Shown here piece by piece: positions 10,555-20,204 of a stretch of 64,000 nucleotides of DNA (positions within the stretch are counted from its first letter, which is position 1; each line of letters starts with the position of its first letter). The translations under genes and the position numbers were made by a program. This DNA comes from Ferruginibacter sp. (lineage in GTDB: Bacteria; Bacteroidota; Bacteroidia; Chitinophagales; Chitinophagaceae). A model generated the notes under the pieces. That model had not been told where the DNA came from. It made no database searches and saw only the letters and a list, made by a program, of their open reading frames with translations. Where the stretch lies: the NCBI GenBank assembly GCA_030831945.1, contig JAURKC010000019.1, forward strand, positions 1 to 64,000. The letters are read 5' to 3'.

Positions 10555-12009
10555 TTAACTGATAAGGTCTCTTACAACTTTACCAGAAACATCCGTTAAT
10601 TTATAACGACGACCCAGGTGTTTAAAAATAAGTTTTTCATGATCAAGCCCTAATTGATTTAATACGGTCGCTTGAAAGTCATGCACATGAACAGGATCCT
10701 TAATAATATTGTAACCCAATTCATCTGTTTCTCCATAAGTAATGCCTGGCTTTATTCCTCCCCCTGCCATCCACACGGTAAAACAACGCGGATGATGATC
10801 TCGTCCATAATTTTCTTTGGTGAGTTTTCCTTGCGTAAAACTAGTTCTACCAAATTCACCTCCCCAGATCACTAAAGTTTCATCTAACAAACCACGTTGT
10901 TTAAGATCCATCACTAATGCTGCAGAAGCCTGGTCAACATCTTTTGCTTGACTAGCAATTTCAAAAGGAAGATTACCATGTTGATCCCATCCCTGATGAT
11001 ATAACTGTACAAATCGTACTCCTTTTTCTGATAATTTTCTTGCCAACAAACAGTTAGCAGCAAATGTTCCTGGCACTAAACAATCTGGACCATACATATT
11101 CACAATACTATCCGGTTCCTTTGATAAATCCATTACCTCCGGCACAGCTGTCTGCATTCGATAAGCCATTTCATATTGCTTTATTCGAGCAGCAATTTCT
11201 GGATCACCAAATTGATTGTAAGACATGTTATTTAGTTCAGAGAGATTATCTAACATTTCTCTCCGTTCATTTCTATTAATGCCTTCGTTGTCCTTAATGT
11301 ATAATACAGGATCTTCTCCTTTACTAAATTGAACACCTTGATGTACGGAATCTAAAAATCCATTAGACCATAATTTTGAATACACGCCTTGTCCATTTCC
11401 AATACCTCTTGAAAGTAATACTGTAAAAGAGGGTAGATTTTTATTTTCACTTCCCAAGCCGTAACTCAACCAGGAGCCCATGCTTGGCCGATTGCCTTGT
11501 TGCGCTCCTGTTTGAAGAAATGTTAATGCTGGATCATGATTAATCGCCTCAGTATAAATTGATTTAACGAAACAAAGTTCATCAGCAATTTTTGCTGTGT
11601 AGGGTAACAGATCGCTCACCCATGCACCTGATTGTCCGTGTTGTTTAAAATCAACAAAAGATCCTACCAGCGGAAAAGAAGACTGACCAGAAGTCATACC
11701 CGTTAAGCGTTGGGTACCACGAACTGAAGGCGGTATTTCCTGTCCCGTCAACTCTCTAAGCTTGGGCTTATAATCAAATAGTTCCTGCTGCGAAGGAGCT
11801 CCATTTTGAAATAGATAAATTACTCTCTTTGCCTTTGGAGCAAAATGAGGAATACCTGGAGCAAAAGCATTGTCGTCGGTATTGCCACCACCAAAAAGAT
11901 CTGGCATCAGCAAAGATCCCAATGCCACACTGCCCACTCCCATTCCCATTGTAGAAAGGAAACGTCGACGGGTAGTCGAAAAGCCATGATCAAAAAAATT
12001 TTTATCCAT
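10555..12009 (-). CDS. DUF1501 protein (alkaline-phosphatase/sulfatase superfamily), Tat signal
   Basis: Start is set at the ATG at 12009 (484 residues); the frame opens at a TTG nine codons earlier. The N-terminus has a twin-arginine motif (STTRRRFLS, within the first ~20 residues) followed by a hydrophobic stretch, so export by Tat is expected. The body fits DUF1501, a family distantly related to sulfatases/alkaline phosphatases, with conserved FQNGAPSQQELFDYKP, LYHQGWDQHGN and WGGEFGRT segments and a late DHHPRCFTVWMAGGG. In planctomycetes and some Bacteroidota these genes almost always follow a DUF1549/DUF1553 cytochrome gene, as here (gap 39 bp). The chemical reaction is not established for the family. 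Family call is firm, function is not. Confidence 0.85.
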   Translation of the reverse strand: MDKNFFDHGFSTTRRRFLSTMGMGVGSVALGSLLMPDLFGGGNTDDNAFAPGIPHFAPKAKRVIYLFQNGAPSQQELFDYKPKLRELTGQEIPPSVRGTQRLTGMTSGQSSFPLVGSFVDFKQHGQSGAWVSDLLPYTAKIADELCFVKSIYTEAINHDPALTFLQTGAQQGNRPSMGSWLSYGLGSENKNLPSFTVLLSRGIGNGQGVYSKLWSNGFLDSVHQGVQFSKGEDPVLYIKDNEGINRNERREMLDNLSELNNMSYNQFGDPEIAARIKQYEMAYRMQTAVPEVMDLSKEPDSIVNMYGPDCLVPGTFAANCLLARKLSEKGVRFVQLYHQGWDQHGNLPFEIASQAKDVDQASAALVMDLKQRGLLDETLVIWGGEFGRTSFTQGKLTKENYGRDHHPRCFTVWMAGGGIKPGITYGETDELGYNIIKDPVHVHDFQATVLNQLGLDHEKLIFKHLGRRYKLTDVSGKVVRDLIS

Positions 12010-12048
12010 ACAATAACTTTTATTGGTTGAATGCAATAATTAAATGCA

Positions 12049-14373
12049 TTATGTTTTAGTAATCGTTTCCTCTAGATTATAAATAGTAGATATTACTCTC
12101 GTGAGTGCTGCCTGTTTTTTCTGATCTACCCCTTCTATTTGTGGGGATTCGCCAACAGAAAGCAATTTTTTTGCCGACTGTGCATCAATTGAATTGGCCT
12201 GTTCCGTGTAATATTTCAATAAAATTTGAATTTCTTCTTCTCTTGGTTTGCGACAAACGATTAATCTAAAGGCTTTTGTTATAGAAGCTTTTACATCTGT
12301 ATTTTCTTTAAAAAGTTTGCCTGCCAATACTCTAGAAGCTTCCATTACCGTTGGGTCATTCATCATCACTAATGCCTGTAACGGTGTATTCGTTCTTTGT
12401 CTTCTTACTTCGCAGATATCTCTATTACTTGCATCAAAGATGCTCATTGATGGAGGTGGAACAGTTCTTTTAATTAATGTATACATTCCACGTCTATACA
12501 ATTCTTTTCCATGATCTTGTTTATACACTGATAATAATCCTCTACCAGAAGTAGCTCCTTCCCATAAACCATCGGGCTGATAAGGCTTTACACTAGGTCC
12601 ACCAATATTTGTATTCAATAATCCACTGCTTGACAAAACGATATCTCTTATTAATTCAGCCTCTACGCGATATCTTGGTCCTCGAGCTAACAATATATTT
12701 TCAGGATCCTTTGCTAATTTCTCTTTGGTTATTTCTGCCGATTGTCTGTAGGTAGACGACCTCACCATTTGTTTCATCAAGCGCTTAATATCCCAATTGT
12801 GTTGGATAAAATCAACCGCCAGCCAATCTAATAATTGAGGGTTAGTAGGCAATTCTCCCTGCATACCAAAATCGCCTGAAGTTTTTACAATGCCTCGGCC
12901 AAAAATTTCCTGCCATAATAAATTTACAAACACCCTAGCCGTAAGCGGATTTTCTTTGTCAAAAAGCCAGTTAGCCAAGCCCATTCTGTTTTTAGCATAG
13001 CTCGCTTTAAAAGGTAAAATCGATGAAGGCGTTCCTGGCTCTACTTCATCGCCTGGTGCATCATATTGTCCACGCGTTAAAATATGTGTTTTACGAACCG
13101 TGTCTTGATCACCCATTACCGATACAATTAACTTATTGGTATCTTCCTTATTAATAAAGGTGAGCATGTTTTTAACATCCTCATTACAGATCTCCATGAA
13201 GGGTTTTTTAGCATAGGTATTCGGCCCACCAATCGTTGATTCAATGCCTAATTCTTTTACATTATTGAAAAAAGCAAAAAGCTGATAATAATCTTTCTGA
13301 GAAAAAGGATCATATTTATGATCGTGACAATGCGCACATTCTAAGGTTACTCCTAACAAACCTTTTCCAAAAAGATCCGTACGATCAGTTACATACATTA
13401 ATCTATACTCTTCAGGTATTACTCCTCCCTCTTCTGTTATCTTATGGTTTCTATTAAATCCTGTCGCTAACAATTGCTCTTGAGTATAATCAGGAATTAG
13501 ATCTCCGGCCAACTGCCAGGTTACAAAATCTTTGTAACTCATATTTTTATTAAACGCATGAATCACCCAATCACGCCAAGGCCATTGAGTTCTGTAACCA
13601 TCATCTTGATATCCATGGGAGTCTGCATAGCGTGCAAGGTCTAGCCAAATCAAAGACATCTTCTCACCATAGGAAGGCATATTCATTAACTGATCGACTA
13701 CTTTTTCATAAGCATCCGGACTCTTATCTTCTAGAAAAGAATTCATCATGGTTAATGATGGAGGTAAACCAGTGAGATCAATACTTAGGCGCTTTAATAT
13801 TCTTTCTTTGTCCGCTTCTTGATTAGGTTGAAGCCCTTTCTGCTCTTGCTGTGCTAAAATGAAATAATCAATTTCATTTCTTGGCCAAGTAGTCCGTGAA
13901 ACTTTTGGCAGAGCAGCCTTTTTAGGTGCTACAAAGGCCCAATGTTTCTCGTATTTTGCCCCCTGAGAAATCCATCTTTCAAATAGATCTATTTCATGTG
14001 GTGTTAACTTCAAGTTCGAATTAGGGGGAGGCATTATTTTGTTAGTATCCTTGGTACTGATCCGCAAAAACAATTCAGACGATTCCGGTTTCCCTGGAAC
14101 CAATGCATGGGAGGATGGATGTTCTTTTAAAGCTTGATAAGCGCTCTCAGCAAGGTCTAATCGCAAACCTGCTTTACGTTTGTTAGCGTCAGGGCCATGG
14201 CATGAAAGACATTTATCAGATAAGATAGGTCTAATGTCAAAGTTATAGCTAACTACGTCTGGCATAGTTGCCGCAACTTGCAAACCACTTTCTTGATTAT
14301 TACATGCTTGAAATAATCCTGTAACAATTACAAAGAAAGAAATTACCAATACTATTTTAAGTGAAACCTTCAT
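12049..14373 (-). CDS. PSD1/planctomycete cytochrome c protein (PSCyt1-DUF1549-DUF1553), lipoprotein
   Basis: A 774-residue protein with a lipobox-like signal end (GLFQACNN, Cys 24). The N-terminal PSCyt1 domain has haem motif CLSCH (C55, C58, H59) followed by the family signature KRKAGLRLD and IMPPPNSNLKL. DUF1549 follows at about 165-370 with a second CxxCH motif (CAHCHDHKYDP). DUF1553 occupies about 480-740 (NPLTARVFVNLLWQEIFG, RQRTNTPLQALVMMNDP). It is the promoter-proximal gene of a three-gene minus-strand set. The family is abundant in planctomycetes and is thought to link oxidation of organic substrates to electron transfer; no reaction has been proven that I can state. Likely periplasmic face, lipid-anchored. 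Confidence 0.88.
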   Translation of the reverse strand: MKVSLKIVLVISFFVIVTGLFQACNNQESGLQVAATMPDVVSYNFDIRPILSDKCLSCHGPDANKRKAGLRLDLAESAYQALKEHPSSHALVPGKPESSELFLRISTKDTNKIMPPPNSNLKLTPHEIDLFERWISQGAKYEKHWAFVAPKKAALPKVSRTTWPRNEIDYFILAQQEQKGLQPNQEADKERILKRLSIDLTGLPPSLTMMNSFLEDKSPDAYEKVVDQLMNMPSYGEKMSLIWLDLARYADSHGYQDDGYRTQWPWRDWVIHAFNKNMSYKDFVTWQLAGDLIPDYTQEQLLATGFNRNHKITEEGGVIPEEYRLMYVTDRTDLFGKGLLGVTLECAHCHDHKYDPFSQKDYYQLFAFFNNVKELGIESTIGGPNTYAKKPFMEICNEDVKNMLTFINKEDTNKLIVSVMGDQDTVRKTHILTRGQYDAPGDEVEPGTPSSILPFKASYAKNRMGLANWLFDKENPLTARVFVNLLWQEIFGRGIVKTSGDFGMQGELPTNPQLLDWLAVDFIQHNWDIKRLMKQMVRSSTYRQSAEITKEKLAKDPENILLARGPRYRVEAELIRDIVLSSSGLLNTNIGGPSVKPYQPDGLWEGATSGRGLLSVYKQDHGKELYRRGMYTLIKRTVPPPSMSIFDASNRDICEVRRQRTNTPLQALVMMNDPTVMEASRVLAGKLFKENTDVKASITKAFRLIVCRKPREEEIQILLKYYTEQANSIDAQSAKKLLSVGESPQIEGVDQKKQAALTRVISTIYNLEETITKT

Positions 14374-14741
14374 ACAGCAAGAATGTTAGTTAATGATATC
14401 TCTATTGAATTTTTGTGAAATTCGTAATAAAACTTGAAAAAAATGATCCTTTCCAGCAGTTTTATTGCTTCGATCGCAAAAAATTACACAATAAATATAA
14501 GTCAATTTCCTTAATAAATATTCTACCAAAGAGTAGTAGCATTGCATCTGCTAAAAACAATATAAATGAAAGATTAAATATAAGAGATGCATGAATGTTT
14601 AACCAAAATCAGTTAAAATTAACCATTGCAGTAATCTTCCTTCAGATTATCTAACTTGCTACCAGTTGTATCACTTAATTTAAGTGCCCAATGTAAACTA
14701 ACCTGTAAGATTCAGCCTGTCAAGAAATATTTATAAAATTG
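14374..14741. other. Divergent intergenic region, no gene seen
   Basis: 368 bp of AT-rich DNA between the divergent cytochrome operon and the acyltransferase. It must contain promoters for both, but I see no exact TAnnTTTG box in either direction and no RNA structure or coding remnant that I can support. Confidence 0.5.
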
Positions 14742-15848
14742 ATGATCACCGACCAGAAAAAGCTTTACGGACTGGACAATTTAAGAGCCGTTGCCATTGC
14801 TTTTGTATTCATCTACCATTATATTGGATTAACTAAGGGAGCACCAAAATGGTTCGGCTTTATATCAAAATTTGGTTGGACCGGAGTAGACTTATTTTTT
14901 GTGCTCAGCGGTTTTTTAATTTCAGCTCAATTATTTACACAAATTAAAAAGGGTCAACTAATTAATTTTAAGCAATTCTTTCTCAAACGATTTTTCAGGA
15001 TTGTACCTGCCTATTTATTTATTGTAGGTCTCTATTTTATTTTTCCATTTTTCAGAGAAAAAGAAAGCTTACCGCCACTTTGGAAATTTTTAACTTTCAC
15101 TCAGAACTTCGGACTGAATATCAAAGATTTTGGAACCTTTTCACATGCATGGTCGCTTTGTGTAGAAGAACATTTTTATTTATTCTTACCCGTTCTACTT
15201 GCCTTTTTACAATTCGGAAAAATTATTAATAAATCATATTGGTTATTGATAGGACTTTTCTTAGCTGGATTTATTCTAAGGATTTACAGCTATACTAATG
15301 GTTACTTACCTACTACGAATGCACCTAATAGCTCCATTAATTGGTATCAATATGTATACTATCCTACCTACAATCGGTTAGATGGTTTATTAGTAGGGGT
15401 AGCCATTGCGGGGATGTATATATTTTATCAATCTGCTTGGAAAAAAATTTCAACCTACGGAAACTTATTTATTTTTTTAGGCGTCGCTATTTTAACTTCT
15501 ACTTATTTTCTATGCTATGATCAAAAAACGCTGAGTGCTTCTATAGTCGGCTTTCCATTAATAGCAATGGGTTATGGCTGTTTAGTGATAGGGGCTGTCA
15601 GTCCTAGTAGTTTTTTATATCAATTCAACTCGAAATTACTTTCGCTAATCGCTACTTTATCTTATGCACTTTATTTAGTACATAAAGGAATCATTCATTT
15701 AACCAATTATTTTCTGGACAGATATCAGCTAGATAGTAGCTTGCTGTTTTTTATTTCAATTTTTAATTGCTTATTAATTGCCTACGCAATTCACCTAATA
15801 ATAGAAAAGCCTTTTCTTAAATTGCGAAATAAAATTCTTGCCCAATAA
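14742..15848 (+). CDS. Acyltransferase 3 (OafA/YrhL) family membrane protein
   Basis: About 368 residues from the ATG at 14742 (a TTG directly precedes it). The N-terminal GLDNLRAVAIAFVFIYHY signature with the conserved histidine, the VDLFFVLSGFLIS motif, and WSLCVEEHFYLFLPVLL (conserved E) are diagnostic of acyltransferase family 3, integral membrane enzymes that transfer acetyl or other acyl groups to extracytoplasmic carbohydrates such as lipopolysaccharide or exopolysaccharide. Around ten membrane helices are predicted by eye. It has no SGNH C-terminal domain. The neighbours give no substrate hint: the genes on either side are divergent or convergent, so it is probably transcribed alone. 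Confidence 0.88.
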   Translation: MITDQKKLYGLDNLRAVAIAFVFIYHYIGLTKGAPKWFGFISKFGWTGVDLFFVLSGFLISAQLFTQIKKGQLINFKQFFLKRFFRIVPAYLFIVGLYFIFPFFREKESLPPLWKFLTFTQNFGLNIKDFGTFSHAWSLCVEEHFYLFLPVLLAFLQFGKIINKSYWLLIGLFLAGFILRIYSYTNGYLPTTNAPNSSINWYQYVYYPTYNRLDGLLVGVAIAGMYIFYQSAWKKISTYGNLFIFLGVAILTSTYFLCYDQKTLSASIVGFPLIAMGYGCLVIGAVSPSSFLYQFNSKLLSLIATLSYALYLVHKGIIHLTNYFLDRYQLDSSLLFFISIFNCLLIAYAIHLIIEKPFLKLRNKILAQ

Positions 15849-15869
15849 AATTTGCAAATAAAATATTTT

Positions 15870-16310
15870 TTATTTCACCACCTTCACTCCCTGTCTTGCC
15901 AACAATTTCCATTTTCCTTGTGACTTTTGCCAAACCATCACTAGCATCAAATTGAGTTGTGTACCCTTAGCGGCCCCTTGCATTACCAGTTCAGCATCTT
16001 GTCTAACAATTGCTACATCACCTGAAATGCTAATGGTTTGATTGCTAACATCAATCTTTGTATAATCACTAGAACCGCTCGTTATTTTATGCATAAAGTC
16101 TTTTTTATCCTCTACACCACCATTGGAGTGACCATAACTTAATTTTTCACTTGTTAAATCACTAAGCGCAGTTTCATTTGCATCTACCATCGCTTGGTGA
16201 AACAAATCAACTTGTTTAGCTACTAATTTTTCTGCACTATTTTGAGCGAATAGATTAATCGTAAAAAACAAAAATGCGATGACTACTAAAATCCCTTTCT
16301 TACTATTCAT
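15870..16310 (-). CDS. Secreted NTF2-like protein (DUF4440/SnoaL fold)
   Basis: 146 residues with a clear signal peptide (about 1-22, ending NLFAQ). The rest has the cone-shaped NTF2-like pattern: an N-terminal helix pair (VDLFHQAMVDANETALSDLTS), a GHSNGGVEDKKDF segment and C-terminal strands ending LMLVMVWQKSQGKWKLLARQ. This matches the DUF4440 family of small secreted proteins common in Bacteroidota, whose function is generally unknown; some relatives are isomerases or binding proteins. A second DUF4440-like lipoprotein is at 38298. It lies 62 bp downstream of the DoxX-like gene on the same strand. Confidence 0.75.
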   Translation of the reverse strand: MNSKKGILVVIAFLFFTINLFAQNSAEKLVAKQVDLFHQAMVDANETALSDLTSEKLSYGHSNGGVEDKKDFMHKITSGSSDYTKIDVSNQTISISGDVAIVRQDAELVMQGAAKGTQLNLMLVMVWQKSQGKWKLLARQGVKVVK

Positions 16311-16372
16311 AATAAATTTTTTAGTTCCTACTCTATTGGCTTTTCGGATTACGCCCTGATTTTAAAATTAAA

Positions 16373-16753
16373 TTAATTTATAGTGTTTGACTTTGCTGTA
16401 TTTAATTTATGAAAACTAATATAGGAAGTAAGCAATAATCCAAAGAAAAGCACCGCCATTAATCCATAAGGTACTAAGGAATCGCCTACTGCTAAATGAG
16501 CAATGAATGCAGTGATATACATTAGGCCATACCCAACATAGGCCCATTCTTTAAACCGAGCAGGAACAGCTGGAACAATTAATAATACTAAACCTATTAA
16601 TTGACCAATGCTTACTTCAAGACCTAAATAACGTGGAATCAATAAATGATTGGCTCCGTCAATCGCCATTTGAGAATTCATTTGAATAGCCCCTAAGGAG
16701 AATAAGCAAATAATTCCAGTGGTCACCCAATAAATAATTTTTGTTGATTTCAT
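16373..16753 (-). CDS. Small four-helix membrane protein, DoxX-like
   Basis: 126 residues with four hydrophobic segments at about 7-25, 47-65, 71-88 and 93-112. The spacing and the segment RYLGLEVSIGQLIGLVLLIVPAVPARFKEWAYVG resemble DoxX-like small membrane proteins. These are often linked to redox or thiol homeostasis, but no function can be asserted here. It precedes the NTF2-like gene on the minus strand and may be cotranscribed with it. Confidence 0.65.
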   Translation of the reverse strand: MKSTKIIYWVTTGIICLFSLGAIQMNSQMAIDGANHLLIPRYLGLEVSIGQLIGLVLLIVPAVPARFKEWAYVGYGLMYITAFIAHLAVGDSLVPYGLMAVLFFGLLLTSYISFHKLNTAKSNTIN

Positions 16754-17048
16754 ATAGCCCTTATTTTAAAGTCAAGTTAAATGCATTTTTTTAATTTCAT
16801 CTAATTTGTTTCACATTTTTTTAAATTTTTAATCTGCTTTTCTAATCAATAAATAGTTGCTGCCTTAATGCTAAGGAAATATATAATTAATGAGAACCCA
16901 TTGAAGAACTCGCTGAAAAATGATAATCACGAATTATCTATTTTGGATAATCCCCTTAACTTTTGTAGGTTTGTTATCAACTCTTTTAGCCTATACCAGG
17001 GCTTTTAATTCGGTTGCTTGTTATTCATTTTACCAAATTCATTTCCAC

Positions 17049-20000
17049 ATGAAATTCAAATTTTCACTCAATTATTTTTGCAAACTTCTGGACTATAAAA
17101 ACGTATCAAATTTTGCATGGATTGTTTTTTTATGTTTGGCCATAGGCTTCCCTTTTACTACCCAAGCGCAGACTAATAATGTGGGTACTGCTAGAGATGG
17201 AAAACTATTACGGAGTGAGTTGTGGCAACCATTTGATGCTAAAGCAGTGAAAGGAGATTTTTTTGTTGCCCCCAACGGAAACGATTCTTGGTCTGGAACG
17301 CTTGAAGCGCCCAATGCAAGCAAAACAGATGGTCCCTTCGCTACCATTAACAGAGCGAAGCTTGCCGTTAAAGAACTTAAATCGAAAGTCTATCTTCCAA
17401 AAGACAAACCAATTGATGCGCGTTATGCCGGAACAAATTATCCATTTGGAAAAGGAAAAGATATTGTAGTTTTTATTAGAACTGGTTTTTATCCTTTAAA
17501 AGAATCGCTTGTATTTAAGCCAGAAGATGGTGGTGAAAGAGTGGAGACCAACCTTCCATCAGGTGCATTTGAATGGCATCATTTGCGAGATAATTATATT
17601 ACTTACGCTGCTTATCCAGGAGAAAAACCAGTTATCTCAGGAGCTGTTCCAATAAAAAATTGGAAAAAAGTAGGGAAAGTATGGGTGGCACCTTATGACG
17701 GAGATAATGTTTCTACCTTAAATGTAAATGGTAAAAAACAGACCCTAGCTAGGTATCCTAATCAAGACTATTTGACGCTATTAAAAACTCCTGCAAATTC
17801 TTCTGAAATACCTTTCAAAGAAGGAGAATTAAAGAATTGGAAAGATATGCAAGACAATCGAATCGTAATTCTTTTGCGCTGGCGTACTGCTTATAATTCA
17901 ATAGCCAAAGTGGATGAAAAAAATCAAATCGCCTACCTCAAAGAACCAGAAGACGGACCTGGTAAAAACAATGGATTATTAGTGGTTCCTCCACGCTATT
18001 ATGTGGAAAATGTTAAGGAACTTTTAGATGCTCCAGGTGAATGGTTTTTTGATAAAAACAAACATGAGATCAGCTACATTCCAGAAGAAGGCGTAAATGA
18101 TCCCAATGAGGTTGACATTTCTGTTCCTCAAATAAACAAGCTAGTGCTTGTTACCGGTAATGAAGAAAAGCCTGTTAGAAATCTTCGCTTTTATGGATTG
18201 GCTTTTGAAGGAGCAAAAGAAAACTTTAGAAATTATCCTCACCACTACGAAAATACTGAAGGATGCATTGGTGTTACGTATGAATATGCAACAGATTGTG
18301 AATTTGCTTATTCGCAACTTAGAGCTTGTGGCGGAGTAGGAATGTTAGTTGGCGGCGGTTGTTATGGAGTACGTGTATTTAATAATATTTTTGATGGGCT
18401 TGAACAAGGCGCTTTAAATATCAGCAGTACCGGCGATTTAAAAAATGGAAAATTAATTCAGATCAATCATCAGACGCTGGTTGATCATAATATTTTTTCT
18501 AACTGCGGACAAGGTGGTGGTATCACTTTAGGCGTAGGCGGAACGATACACACCACTATTTCACATAATTATTTTACTAAGTCTGGCCGACCCTATACTA
18601 TGGATATTGGTGCAGGAGGATTAGAAGGAACCATCACTGGCGATATAGTAGTAGAGTACAACCATTTCGAAGACGTACAAACAGATGCTGATGATGCAGG
18701 CGTGATAGTCGTTACAGGTATGACTTATAATTCATCTGTTCGCAACAATATTATTCATCGCGTTCATCGTGGATTCTTTAGTGATAATGTTGCCTTCTGG
18801 TTTGATAATTTATCTAGCAACTGGACGGTGAAAAATAATATTTACTTTGACTTAGAACAAGGTGACATGAAAACTTGTGGAACCTACTTAATCAATAATG
18901 ACTATTCTGATAATTTTTTGATTGAGAATCCAAAAGTTTTGCCTGAAAAATTTATTGAAGGGCTGCCCAACTTTGCTTGTTCTAATCTTCAAGTTACGCT
19001 CAATGGTAAACCGATAAAAGGAGTTTTGCCTACGGGAACTTTAGTGAAAGTTAGAGCCGATATACAAAACACGGGTAGTTCAGGAGTGGCTCAGGTATCC
19101 TTGCTATTAGATAGGAAACCCATTGAGACTAAGCCTTTCCCCGTAATTAAAGGAAATGTAAGAACGATTGAATTTGAGATTCGATTAAACAACCCAGGAA
19201 GTCAAGAGCTTGCAATTGGAGAAACTATTCCTCAAAAGCTTAGAGTAGAAGGAGAAAAACCTAAGTTGTCATTTGATCAACTTCACTTGTCCGAAGAAAG
19301 AATTTTAGCAGGTGAGTCGGTTCATATTACTGCTATGGCAAAAAATTTACAAGCAAACGATATTGAAACAGCTATTCATCTTTTTGCTGCGGGGAAAATA
19401 GTTAAAACTGAAAAAATAAAATTGAAAGGAAATGAAGTGAGAGAAGTTTCATTTGATCTGATTCCAAAAGTGGGCCTTCAACCATTGCGCGTTGGAAACA
19501 GTGATGAGCAAACTTTAACTGTGCTTAAATGCAAAGAGTTGGATCTTACTAAACAAAAACTTTACACCTATCTTTCTGCAAAATCAAAACCAGCTGTAGT
19601 AGATGTTTTTCAAAATGAAAACAGATACGTTTTAAAAGCAAGTGGCTGGGATTTTTATCATGCGGAAGATGCCTATGCCACTGTTTACTTGAAAAAATTA
19701 AAAGGCGATTTTGTTGCTACTGCAAAAATAAAATCCTTTGGATATCGCACGAGTGAATGGTATAGAAGTGGTCTATTTGTTCGCAATGACATTTCAAAAA
19801 GTTTTGATGTTGATCGTGGTAGTCTAGGATCAGTATTAATGTTTAGCACTCCCGGAAGGGCTGGAATTGAATATGACGAATTTGGTAATGGCTGTATGCA
19901 TAAAGCTGCGAGTGAAAATTTACCTGAAAATTCTCCTACTCCAATATGGATTAAGTTAGAGCGCCATGGAGATCAGTTTACTGGTTATATTAGTCTAGAT

Positions 20001-20144
20001 GGTAAAAATTGGATGATCAAACGTCAAACCAAAAATATTCCTGGAATTGAAAAAGCAGTTGATTTGGGATTAGCCGCAGGTGCGCCAGATCAAAAACAAT
20101 ATACAGTGGAATTTGTAGAGTGGAAAGTGAAGGTGCAAGAATAA
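17049..20144 (+). CDS. Secreted right-handed parallel beta-helix protein with DUF1349-like C-terminus
   Basis: I place the start at the ATG at 17049 (about 1031 residues) because it leads to a signal-like sequence ending FPFTTQAQ. The in-frame ATG at 16920 would add 43 residues with a separate hydrophobic segment and is less likely. After the signal, FVAPNGNDSWSGTLEAP and GPFATINRAKLAVKELK are typical of Bacteroidota and planctomycete beta-helix proteins acting on polysaccharides. Helix coils occupy about residues 380-640 (FNNIFDGLEQGALNIS, ISHNYFTKSG, VEYNHFEDVQ). Two CARDB-like adhesive segments follow at about 660-840, and the last ~190 residues form a laminin/DUF1349-like jelly roll (WYRSGLFVRND, YISLDGKNW). 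Likely a polysaccharide lyase or glycosidase; the substrate is not identifiable. Confidence 0.8.
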   Translation: MKFKFSLNYFCKLLDYKNVSNFAWIVFLCLAIGFPFTTQAQTNNVGTARDGKLLRSELWQPFDAKAVKGDFFVAPNGNDSWSGTLEAPNASKTDGPFATINRAKLAVKELKSKVYLPKDKPIDARYAGTNYPFGKGKDIVVFIRTGFYPLKESLVFKPEDGGERVETNLPSGAFEWHHLRDNYITYAAYPGEKPVISGAVPIKNWKKVGKVWVAPYDGDNVSTLNVNGKKQTLARYPNQDYLTLLKTPANSSEIPFKEGELKNWKDMQDNRIVILLRWRTAYNSIAKVDEKNQIAYLKEPEDGPGKNNGLLVVPPRYYVENVKELLDAPGEWFFDKNKHEISYIPEEGVNDPNEVDISVPQINKLVLVTGNEEKPVRNLRFYGLAFEGAKENFRNYPHHYENTEGCIGVTYEYATDCEFAYSQLRACGGVGMLVGGGCYGVRVFNNIFDGLEQGALNISSTGDLKNGKLIQINHQTLVDHNIFSNCGQGGGITLGVGGTIHTTISHNYFTKSGRPYTMDIGAGGLEGTITGDIVVEYNHFEDVQTDADDAGVIVVTGMTYNSSVRNNIIHRVHRGFFSDNVAFWFDNLSSNWTVKNNIYFDLEQGDMKTCGTYLINNDYSDNFLIENPKVLPEKFIEGLPNFACSNLQVTLNGKPIKGVLPTGTLVKVRADIQNTGSSGVAQVSLLLDRKPIETKPFPVIKGNVRTIEFEIRLNNPGSQELAIGETIPQKLRVEGEKPKLSFDQLHLSEERILAGESVHITAMAKNLQANDIETAIHLFAAGKIVKTEKIKLKGNEVREVSFDLIPKVGLQPLRVGNSDEQTLTVLKCKELDLTKQKLYTYLSAKSKPAVVDVFQNENRYVLKASGWDFYHAEDAYATVYLKKLKGDFVATAKIKSFGYRTSEWYRSGLFVRNDISKSFDVDRGSLGSVLMFSTPGRAGIEYDEFGNGCMHKAASENLPENSPTPIWIKLERHGDQFTGYISLDGKNWMIKRQTKNIPGIEKAVDLGLAAGAPDQKQYTVEFVEWKVKVQE

Positions 20145-20156
20145 ATAGATTATTCT

Positions 20157-20204
20157 AAAAGCTTGGAATAACCTTTTTAATTAAAAATGATATTCCAAGC
20201 TTTT
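20157..20204. terminator. Bidirectional terminator overlapping a CDS end
   Basis: A 14-bp perfect stem (20157-20170 with 20191-20204, core GCTTGGAATA) has a 20-nt loop. The 3' end of the minus-strand small secreted protein gene, including its stop codon, is inside the hairpin. It separates the convergent beta-helix and small-protein genes. Confidence 0.8.

Noticed and set aside
16920..17048. In-frame N-terminal extension of the beta-helix protein
   Set aside because: It would place a second hydrophobic segment before the real signal peptide; the ATG at 17049 gives a normal export signal.
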